From: an uncultured Clostridia bacterium
Lineage (GTDB): Bacteria > Bacillota > Clostridia > Oscillospirales > Acutalibacteraceae
Length of the DNA stretch: 64,000 nucleotides
NCBI GenBank assembly: GCA_947627725.1
Contig: CANQXE010000004.1
Coordinates: forward strand, 69,473 to 133,472
Direction of reading: 5' to 3'
In this document: positions 9,307-18,100 of the stretch, one piece after another
How the letters are laid out: every line of letters begins with the position of its first letter
Numbering within the stretch: the first letter of the stretch is position 1
Notes under the pieces: model-generated
Database searches by the model: none
Told to the model about the DNA's origin: nothing
Seen by the model: only the letters and a program-made list of their open reading frames with translations
Program-made: the position numbers and the translations under genes

Positions 9307-9335
9307 ATTTTATGTCAACTCACCCCTTATGTCAA
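9307..9335 (-). promoter_or_regulatory. rnpB promoter
   Basis: TTGACA-N17-TAAAAT, predicted TSS at the first base of P1. Confidence 0.82.
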
Positions 9336-9399
9336 CATAATTTACAAAATGACGGTTGAAATTAATATGGATATGTAGTAAGATTTCTGTGGAGGTGGT

Positions 9400-10722
9400 G
9401 TGATGCCTCGTTTTGAAAATGAAGGCTTTAATCCTGAAAAAAGAAACCGAAATTATGACGCGGACAGAACTGTTCCCGAGGATGAGAATTATTACGGGTA
9501 TAATCCTGTTGATTTGAATTTTAATAGCAGAGAACGAACAAACAACAATGTTGTTAAGGATAATCAGACCAAACAGGACGGTATTAATCCCTGCAATGAT
9601 TTTTCACGGCGCCCTGCGGAAAATGACATTGAGCCTCCGCAGCGTTTCAGAAGTGAGACAGCGGACGATTTTATAAGAAGCCCAAAGCCCGACAGGCAGG
9701 AACACATAAGACCAAGCCGTAAGCAGGAAAGCCGTTCGGAAAAGCCTAAACGAAAAACCCCGAAATTCCGGATGTCACTCGGAAAAAGAATACTGATATT
9801 CATTATAGTGCTTATACTCATTATAGTCGGCGGTGTTGCGGCAGTTATGGGGAGGATTAACTATAACGAAAAGCTGGAAAATACCTACGCTGCCGCCGAT
9901 TCGCTCGAAAGCAGCGCGATGGTGAAAAACATTCTGCTTCTCGGTGTTGACGCAAGAGCAGGCGAAAATGCCAGCGAAACACGCTCGGATACGATGTTGC
10001 TTGTGTCACTTGATATGAAGCACCACTGCATTAAGCTCGTTTCATTTTTGCGTGATACCTGGGTTTATATTCCGTCTCTCGGCTACGAACAAAGGCTCAA
10101 CGCCGCTTGCTCCTCCGGCGGATATCAGGGCGTTGTTGACGCGATTGAATATAATTTCGGCGTTGATATTGACGGATACGCTGTTGTTGATTTTGAAATG
10201 TTCAAGGTGCTTGTTGACAGTCTCGGCGGCGTTGAGGTAGATGTTACCAAGGCTGAGGCAGAGGAGGTAACAGGTCACCCGAAAAGATACGGCGGGGTTA
10301 CTCTTGACGAGGGAAAGTACAAGCTCTCGGGAGAGCAGGCGCTTGCTTATTGCAGAATAAGGAAAATTGACACCGACTTTGTAAGAACAGAAAGACAGCG
10401 AACGGTTATGAGCGCTATCCTTGACAGCGCAAAGCATTCCAATCCATTCAGGCTATATAAAATGGCGTTCAAATCCGCGCCCTATATTGAAACGGATATA
10501 AGCAGGGGCGGTTTGATAAGGCTTGCGATGCAGGCAGGAATTTGCATTACAGGCGATATGCACCAGACGAAGGTGCCGTTTGAGGGAACGTGGAGCTATG
10601 AAACTATTCAGGGCAACAGCGTAATAGGTATTGATACAAAAGAAAATAAGGAAATGCTGATTGATTATATTTATAATAAAAGCTCAGCCGATATACAGGT
10701 TGACGAGAAATCGGCAGAATAA
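9400..10722 (+). CDS. LytR-CpsA-Psr (LCP) family cell-wall glycopolymer transferase
   Basis: Disordered charged N-terminus, TM, NILLLGVDARAGENASETRSDTMLLVSLD, VSFLRDTWVYIP, ALAYCRIRKIDTDFVRTERQR. Confidence 0.93.
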   Translation: MMPRFENEGFNPEKRNRNYDADRTVPEDENYYGYNPVDLNFNSRERTNNNVVKDNQTKQDGINPCNDFSRRPAENDIEPPQRFRSETADDFIRSPKPDRQEHIRPSRKQESRSEKPKRKTPKFRMSLGKRILIFIIVLILIIVGGVAAVMGRINYNEKLENTYAAADSLESSAMVKNILLLGVDARAGENASETRSDTMLLVSLDMKHHCIKLVSFLRDTWVYIPSLGYEQRLNAACSSGGYQGVVDAIEYNFGVDIDGYAVVDFEMFKVLVDSLGGVEVDVTKAEAEEVTGHPKRYGGVTLDEGKYKLSGEQALAYCRIRKIDTDFVRTERQRTVMSAILDSAKHSNPFRLYKMAFKSAPYIETDISRGGLIRLAMQAGICITGDMHQTKVPFEGTWSYETIQGNSVIGIDTKENKEMLIDYIYNKSSADIQVDEKSAE

Positions 10723-10740
10723 AACTGTTCTGACAATTAT

Positions 10741-10788
10741 AAAAGGGAGGCAATGAAGTATGTTTCATTGCGTCCCTTTCTTATTTGA
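10741..10788 (+). terminator. Intrinsic terminator after LCP gene
   Basis: aaagggaggcaatgaa-gtatg-tttcattgcgtccctttcttattt. Confidence 0.75.
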
Positions 10789-10796
10789 CTTTTTAC

Positions 10797-10825
10797 AGAA
10801 AAAGGAGCGGCATTTCTGCCGCTCC
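10797..10825 (-). terminator. Intrinsic terminator of the 14.9-10.8 kb minus-strand operon
   Basis: Minus: ggagcggca-gaaa-tgccgctcc-tttttctg. Confidence 0.85.
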
Positions 10826-10838
10826 CCATCTTAGCTGG

Positions 10839-10955
10839 TTAGATCCAACCTTCATCTCCGCCTCCGGGACCGCCTTGCTCAATACTTGTTGTAATAACAT
10901 CGACAGTCTTGAACTCTTCAATCTCAGAAATTGGTTTTGAATAAAGTTCTTTCAT
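10839..10955 (-). CDS. 38-aa peptide with Gly-rich C-terminus (not in supplied ORF track)
   Basis: MKELYSKPISEIEEFKTVDVITTSIEQGGPGGGDEGWI*; SD aaaggggga upstream; directly between the 919-aa gene and a terminator. Confidence 0.7.
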   Translation of the reverse strand: MKELYSKPISEIEEFKTVDVITTSIEQGGPGGGDEGWI

Positions 10956-10980
10956 TTTCTTCAGTCCCCCTTTGCTAAGA

Positions 10981-13740
10981 TTAGTCGTAAGTATATGACT
11001 GAGGTTCAGCATATACTACTTGTGTTGCGCCATCCTTGCTGTATGCGAGGAATGCTCTTGCAACAATTTTACCGGTTTGCTCTTTACGACCAACATTCAA
11101 AGCAAACTGCTCTGCGTTTGTTGAGCAGTAGTAAGCTCTTACTGATGTTTCATCAACATCTCCAAGAGTTAAGTTTTCATCTGAAGGATCAAGTCCGTAA
11201 ATGAAGCCTGCTCTGATATATGTTGCATCCTTTGTCATCTGACGAGATGCAAGGAATGATGCCTTAAGAGCGCCCGGTGCGCCGATTTCTGTTACAGAAA
11301 TAGCAGCTACTACAGGAGTCTCGGTTACTGCACCTGTTTCAAATGTAAGCACAACATCAGAACCGATATAGAATTCATATGTCTCACCATAAGCAACTGT
11401 TACGCCATCAATCTTCCATACTTTTGCACCCTCAGCTGTTACAGTTACCTTGGTATTGTAACCAATACCTGTATTTGTATCCTGAGTTGTTGCGTAAGGT
11501 GTTGTGATTGTTGCGCCTGTAGCTGTTACTGTAAATGTCTGCTCAGTATCTCTCTCATACTTAGGAATAATCGTTGTTGCCTCTGTAAGAGCGTCAATCT
11601 GCTCATCTGTTAATGACCAGCCTGTAAATGTGTAGCCGGCAATAACAGGACCATCAGGAGTTACAACATCAGTACCGCTTGATACTGTCTGGGTATTGTA
11701 AATATTACCGTACATATCAGCAAATACAACTGTGAAGGTTTCTTCCTGAACTTCCCTAAATACAGGCTCAAATGTGATGTTTGTAAGAGCTGTGAATGTG
11801 TGCTCAGCCTCGGTTGAAACAACCTTGCCGTTTACAGTCCAAGCAACAAATTCTGCGCCGTCCTTAGGAGTAGCCTTAAGTTTTACTTCTGAGTTAGGAG
11901 CAACCTTAACTGTTACATCGGCATCTGTTACATCCTGACCTTGAACGGTTGATGTACCAAGATCTGAAGACTTTACTGTAACCGAAACGCCCTGAAGAGC
12001 AGGAATTGTTTCGCCGCCCTTTGTCTGACCGCACTCCTGACATGTGTAAGTCGGCTGCTTACCCGGTGTGTCATATGTTGGTTCAGAACCTGCGTCTGTC
12101 TGATTCCATGTGCACGCAACCTCTTTTGTGCTGCCGCACTGATCATATCTTGTGCACTTAACTTGGTGATGCTCACCGTCAGTACCCATTATAACGTCAC
12201 CGCTATATTCGTGGTTAAGTGCGGGGATTTCCTGACCTTCATTGATTGTCTCGCCGCAAACTTCACACTTTGTAGCATTTTCCCAACCTGCGTCTGTACA
12301 TGTAGCAGGCTTATTCTTTTCTGTATCATCTGTAGGTGTATGTGCTTTTGGAGCAGTTGCCTGACCTGCGTTAAGCACCTGACCGCAAACTTCACACTTT
12401 GTAGCGCCTTCCCAGCCGCCGCCGTCAGGTCTGCATGATGAAGCTTCCTTATTCTTATCTGTGTCAGGAACAGGAGTACACTCAACCTCTTGTGTGGTGC
12501 CGCACTGATCATATCTCAAGCACTTTACTGTATGTTTAGCACCATCATTATTCGGAGTAACTACACATTCAGGTGAAGTATAGTCATGACCGAGAGGCGT
12601 CCTTGCATCAGGATCAGTCTCTGTGTATTCAGGTCTGTCACACTGACCGTCTTCATTTGAGCATTTGTAAGTTATCTTACCGGGCTCCGTGCATGTTGCA
12701 GGAGTCTTTTCCTGTGTATAGTTGTGTTCATGCTTTACAGGACCCGGCTCTTCTGCTGCCTTATACTCTGAATAATCAAGAGCTATGAGACCATAGGTCC
12801 ATGTTGTATCCTCTGTATCAAACGAGAATCTCTGAGCTTTGTCTCCACCAGTTTGATCAGCATCATATGGTTGAAAGTAAGTAGTGCCATATGCTGGATT
12901 ATTGTCCTTATCAGTTGTAAGATCAAGTACATCCTTAAGGTCACAATCCTGAAGAACCTCCATACTTAAAGTACAGATAATCATACCATTCTTACCGAAC
13001 GTACGTGCGTCAGCACCAACATATGCAGAAGAAGGTACAGCTGTATTAGAAGTAAATGGAGTATAGAATTGACCTCTTTCATTATCAGTAACCTGCGCAC
13101 CGGCATCAGTAGTAGCATCACCATAATAAGAGTAACCTCTTGTGATGAATGCCTGTGTTGTCTGTGTTGGGGAACATTTTGCCCACTGATCTTTTTTTTG
13201 TGGATTTAACTTATAATATGCAAAAGCAAGGTAATCAGTATCAATCATACCCTTGAGTTGACCCGAATAAAGCATATCAAAGCCGCCGATTTCAAATGTT
13301 ACTGCAATACGGTCGCCAGCCTTAAGGTCAGCAGGATTCATAATATGACCAGCAGCTTTTACTGTATCATAATCATAACTTTGTGAATAGCCATAATACT
13401 CTCTGTAAATACGATTATCAGCGTCACCTTGGTCACTTACTGTAACAGTGAGTACAGGCTTATATTCATCCATCATAGCTCTTGCTTCTGTGCCCATTTC
13501 TAAGTCATCATTTATAGAAATTGCATCTGCCCAAGATAAACCTAAATCATAAGATTCACTGTTCCAACCTTCATATGACTGCTCGCCATGAGGAATTTTT
13601 TCATTAGTAGTTGCGTCATAGTTGTTGTCGCCCCACCAACCTTTTCCTGTTCCTTCAGCTAAAGCTGTAAAAGGCATTGAAAAAGCAACCATAAGAACAG
13701 CAAGAAGACAAGCTAATGCTCTTCTAAAACTCTTTTTCAT
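10981..13740 (-). CDS. Secreted repeat protein: cohesin-like(?) N-domain, CxxC-rich repeats, InlB-type repeats
   Basis: Signal peptide MKKSFRRALACLLAVLMVAFSMPFTALAE; repeats like ATCTDAGWENATKCEVCGETINEGQEIPAL; FTVVFADMYGNIYNTQTVSSGTDVVTPDGPVIAGYTFTGWS. Confidence 0.8.
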   Translation of the reverse strand: MKKSFRRALACLLAVLMVAFSMPFTALAEGTGKGWWGDNNYDATTNEKIPHGEQSYEGWNSESYDLGLSWADAISINDDLEMGTEARAMMDEYKPVLTVTVSDQGDADNRIYREYYGYSQSYDYDTVKAAGHIMNPADLKAGDRIAVTFEIGGFDMLYSGQLKGMIDTDYLAFAYYKLNPQKKDQWAKCSPTQTTQAFITRGYSYYGDATTDAGAQVTDNERGQFYTPFTSNTAVPSSAYVGADARTFGKNGMIICTLSMEVLQDCDLKDVLDLTTDKDNNPAYGTTYFQPYDADQTGGDKAQRFSFDTEDTTWTYGLIALDYSEYKAAEEPGPVKHEHNYTQEKTPATCTEPGKITYKCSNEDGQCDRPEYTETDPDARTPLGHDYTSPECVVTPNNDGAKHTVKCLRYDQCGTTQEVECTPVPDTDKNKEASSCRPDGGGWEGATKCEVCGQVLNAGQATAPKAHTPTDDTEKNKPATCTDAGWENATKCEVCGETINEGQEIPALNHEYSGDVIMGTDGEHHQVKCTRYDQCGSTKEVACTWNQTDAGSEPTYDTPGKQPTYTCQECGQTKGGETIPALQGVSVTVKSSDLGTSTVQGQDVTDADVTVKVAPNSEVKLKATPKDGAEFVAWTVNGKVVSTEAEHTFTALTNITFEPVFREVQEETFTVVFADMYGNIYNTQTVSSGTDVVTPDGPVIAGYTFTGWSLTDEQIDALTEATTIIPKYERDTEQTFTVTATGATITTPYATTQDTNTGIGYNTKVTVTAEGAKVWKIDGVTVAYGETYEFYIGSDVVLTFETGAVTETPVVAAISVTEIGAPGALKASFLASRQMTKDATYIRAGFIYGLDPSDENLTLGDVDETSVRAYYCSTNAEQFALNVGRKEQTGKIVARAFLAYSKDGATQVVYAEPQSYTYD

Positions 13741-13766
13741 TGTTAGGATTTCTTCCTTTCATAAAA

Positions 13767-14879
13767 TTATTTAATAATTAAATCATTATATTTTGACGAT
13801 GCTGATAAAATATAAACAATTTTAGCATCATTTACAGATACTACACCATCACCGTCTAATTCGCAATACTCGCGGAGTGCACCGTTTGCAGCAGCTACAT
13901 ATACATACTTTGCATCGTTTGCTGAAATTATATCGTCAGAATCATACTCACAGCAAATCATCGGAATCGCTCCTGCTAAAATATCCTTGCCTGAAATAAC
14001 AATTGTTATATCACGCGGAATTGAATACTCTGAGGAAATAGTTGCATAATAAGTACCGTCTTTCAGTGCATCAATTTTAAATTCATTAATTATCTGGTTT
14101 TCACTTTGCTTTTGTTCAGAAATTACAGATGTCACTAAATTTGACTTATCTTTATCTGAATAAACATCAATTTTATAATTTCCGTAAACGGCAACCCCGT
14201 TTGTCGAACCGGATGAATTTGTCATAACAACAATGTTACCCTTTACGCTGTGTCCGAATTCAGGAGTAACATCACAGGTCATCAGATAAAGATTGCCAGT
14301 ATAATCCTGGTAAGACTCAACAGAAGCATAGGAATCATCATAGCCATCGCCGTAATCTGCCTGAGCAAATGTTAAGTTTGGATTATCCGAAATTGTGATG
14401 TAGTCTTCAGCGTCACAGTCGGACGCAAAGGTCATCTTTACTGTAGCAATAATCTGTTCATATTCATTAATATGGGAACAATCCTCGTTTGTGGAAACAA
14501 AGCCGAAAACTATATTTCCGTCCTCAAGAATATATCCCATACTGTCCATACCGGCATCGTCTGAAATAAGACCAGATGGAGCAGATTCAACTGTGACCTG
14601 CTCAGTATCATACGTTGCCGTAACCTCGAAAACGGACAAATTATTCATTCCTGATAACACAAAATTTACATCATATGTGCCTGCGGTTAAATTGTTGCCG
14701 TCAACGGCAACACCGTCTTGCTCATATGTGCAATAAATTTCCGGAGATTCCTGACCCAAAGTTCCTGTCTGCGCGTATGAAACGAGCGGCAGACTTAAGA
14801 AAACCAAAACGGCTGTAATAAAAACCAAAATGCCAAGAAAGTGATTACCAATATGCTTAGCTTCAGATTTCATATTCAA
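13767..14879 (-). CDS. Secreted cohesin-like + X module + type I dockerin protein
   Basis: N-terminal signal/TM; TYDVNFVLSGMNNLSVFEVTATYDTEQV cohesin-like; C-terminal CEYDSDDIISANDAKYVY...CELDGDGVVSVNDAKIVYI dockerin duplicated segment. Confidence 0.78.
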   Translation of the reverse strand: MNMKSEAKHIGNHFLGILVFITAVLVFLSLPLVSYAQTGTLGQESPEIYCTYEQDGVAVDGNNLTAGTYDVNFVLSGMNNLSVFEVTATYDTEQVTVESAPSGLISDDAGMDSMGYILEDGNIVFGFVSTNEDCSHINEYEQIIATVKMTFASDCDAEDYITISDNPNLTFAQADYGDGYDDSYASVESYQDYTGNLYLMTCDVTPEFGHSVKGNIVVMTNSSGSTNGVAVYGNYKIDVYSDKDKSNLVTSVISEQKQSENQIINEFKIDALKDGTYYATISSEYSIPRDITIVISGKDILAGAIPMICCEYDSDDIISANDAKYVYVAAANGALREYCELDGDGVVSVNDAKIVYILSASSKYNDLIIK

Positions 14880-15121
14880 CCTCCTTTGCTAAGGAATTCT
14901 CCTTATTTTTTTACAATCAACTACAGGCTGAAAACCAGTCTGGAGACTATATTAATATTAATATTAATATAATTTTATTTTAAACTATTGATATAATAGA
15001 TTGATTTCATACTTATAATTAATCTCAGAATCAACAATTATCAAGTATTTCTTCATGATATTTTTTATATTTGACCCAAGATGACTTGTATTCATCAATT
15101 ATATCTGATTTAATACAAGTT

Positions 15122-15160
15122 ACCAACGTGCCAAGCCTAATTGAAGGCTCAGCACATTGG
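15122..15160 (-). terminator. Imperfect hairpin downstream of 2070-aa gene
   Basis: Minus: ccaatGTGCtgaGCCT-tcaatt-AGGCttgGCACgttgg; U-tract poor. Confidence 0.5.
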
Positions 15161-15171
15161 CTAATTATTGA

Positions 15172-18100
15172 TTACTGAATTGTAAGTTCAGGTAATGTGC
15201 TACCTGCTGAGAATGTATAAACCACCTTCGCATCATTTGCACCAACAACACCGTCACCATCAAGCTCAGTATATTCTTTAAGCAAGCCAGTTCCTGCAGC
15301 AGTATAAACAGTTTTAGCATCGTTTGCTGAAATTATACCGTCATTATCAAAGTCACAAGGAACTACAGGAATTTCACCTGCGATGACATCACTGTCTCCT
15401 ACAATCACTGTGATATCCTCACGAGTAATAGAGTAAGTTGATGTGATTTTTGCATAGTAGGTACCGGAAGCAACACCTGTAAGCTCAAATGTATTTGTCT
15501 TTTCCTCTGCATTATAGACAGATGTTGTCTGAGTTACAAGTTCTTGTCTTCCATCGTCCGAATACAGGGCTACTGTATATTCGCCATATACAGGAAGACC
15601 TGTTGATGCGCCTGTTGAATCCTTAGCAATCACAAGTGAACCTGTAATTGCATGACCTTCTTCAGCAGTCTTCTCTGTAAGAGCAATTTCTGCTCTCTGG
15701 AGAGCTGTATCAGCTGTGTAACAACCTGTTACCTGTGCATTATAATCATCGGCTGAAGCGTCGAAGTAAGCCTTATCCTTATGAGCATAATCGCCGTTAC
15801 CAAGCTGTGCAAGAGCAACCGCGTTAGCAAGAGCCTCTACATAAGCATTCCATGTTTCGTCTGTATAGATAGGATCGCCCTCGTTAACAAGAGTTCCATC
15901 CTCTGACCAAACACCGAATTCAGGATCGACTGCGGAATTGCCCTTCTCTACCTTTGCAGGTGTAAGAAGATCGCCCTCGTCGCCGTATGTAGCAACAGTT
16001 GCTTTGAGGTTGTCGTAAGTATTGCCTGACGCACACTCAATTTCAGCCTCAAGCTGGTCACCGATGTAACCACGCTCAACAACCTTGCCCATAAATAATT
16101 TAAAGAGACGGATGTACTCGTCAACCTGTACGGATGAGAGACTTGAATGAGCAGAATAGCTTACATCCTTGTTGTTAGGATCATTCAAATATCCGTTGAG
16201 ATCACTGAAGGAAATAGTATCAGTGTAAGTAACTTCATGTGTAGATGTTGTTGGACTGCCGTCCTCGCTGATATCGGGCTCATCCTTAGTATAAGTAATA
16301 TCAATTGAGTACTGTGACTCAATCTCATGAGCCATATCAACCATCTTGTTGTATGTAACAACCTCAAAGTTGTTAGCATTCAGATGATTTCTGACAAGAG
16401 AAACTTCTTCAAGAAGTTGCTGAGCGAATGAAGTATTGATATTTGCACGTACATACTGCATTACATAATCAAGATACTCATTAGCCTGTGTATAAATACC
16501 ACGATGATCATTACCCGGTTCACTCGGAATGATCTGATAAGATGTCTGCGGAACCATTACATCCCAGTCATCAATGTAACGTACATTCTGTCCGTTACTG
16601 TTGTAATGAGTAAACTGAATCTGGTTGTAAAGAAGATTTCCGTTTTCATCCTTTGCCTGAACATCAGTATCCTTATACCAAGGAGAGCCATTAAATGTCT
16701 CTGTATCCCACGTCTTCTCATAGTAAGGCGTATTGGTATAATAGTATACACCGTCAACTTCTGTTACAGGAACGCCTGCTGCATCCTTGCCATCAACTAC
16801 ATCAGCCTTTGTAAGCGGAGTTGTTGAATAAATAGGAGCAACATATTCTTTATCATAATAGTAAATCTGGTTTTCCTCATTGAAGTAAGCATTATTAAGA
16901 ATGCTTGCAGGAATTGATTCTTCCTGACCAGCCTTAATCGGCGTTGTAGCGGCGTCACCTGTTGCAGAAGCAACTACTGATGTTACAAATGCACGCTGTG
17001 TATCGTCGTTAAGGTCTTTTGCTGAATCAGGGGTAAGCGGAGTTGCAAGAGTTGCAAGAGCTGTTTTAAGAGCATCCTGAGCTGTAGATAATACAAGAGG
17101 ATCATTGTAGTCAGTATCCTTGTAGTTTGCAAGGATTGATGAAAGCTCATCATACTTCTCCTGAACGCCTGTAGCTGAAGATGTTGTATCAGCTATAACA
17201 AATTTGAATGTTGCTGTACCCGGATTAGCACTATGGTAGAATGTAAGATTAGCCTCGATTGGCTCTGTGGTTGGCTGAACTTCAGTCTCTCCATCATACT
17301 GAAGGAACGGAATATATTGAGAAGAATTACCTTTCATATTCGAAACCTTATATGTGTTAAGATAGAAGCCGTCAATAGGACCTCTCATAGAAATCTGACC
17401 AAGTGTGGTATCGTAATTATTTCCCTCACCTGTCTTCATATAAACGTAGTCATATGTGCCTCTGTCATTCAGGTGGTAAGCAGCGATAATCTTAGCGTCG
17501 CGTGCTTCCTGAAGAGTATAAGCTACGTGAGTTCTTGTTCTGAAGTCATTAAGAGATCCGCCCTGTGAAGAAATCTCTTCCATCTTAGTATTAATCTCGG
17601 ATTCGGTATAACCGGTTATACCGTTTCTCTCCCATGACTTACCGGCATCTGTTGAATAGTCAAGCATACCAATCTTGAGAAGGTCACCGGTTGTCTTATC
17701 AAATACAGGAATTGCATTCATATTATTAACGGGTACGTCGCTATTAGTACCGTCATCATGAACGGTAGCATTGTCATAGTAATAAACACCGTCAAATGAT
17801 CTTTGATTGCTTCCCAAACCTGTATTCTGGTTTCTGACTCTGATACCGTAGTTATTAACTGCTGAAAGGTCATCTGTTGAAAGAACTACGTATTCAGGAT
17901 AGTTAACAATAAGTCTTGAACCAGATGTAGCACTGAAGTAAGGTGTTGTGATAACACTAAAGCCGTTAACTGTCTTCTTATCACCTGCGGTATTGCTCTC
18001 AAGGTCCGTTGGGAACTGATAAAAACCGCTCTTGTCTATTCTGTCACCGCCGGGATAAACTGTTGCAGCCCATGAGTTAGCTGATGTCATATACTGGTAA

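Noticed and set aside
14951-14975. TATTAA short tandem repeat
   Set aside because: About four AT-only units in a promoter-like intergenic region; too short for a CRISPR or VNTR claim
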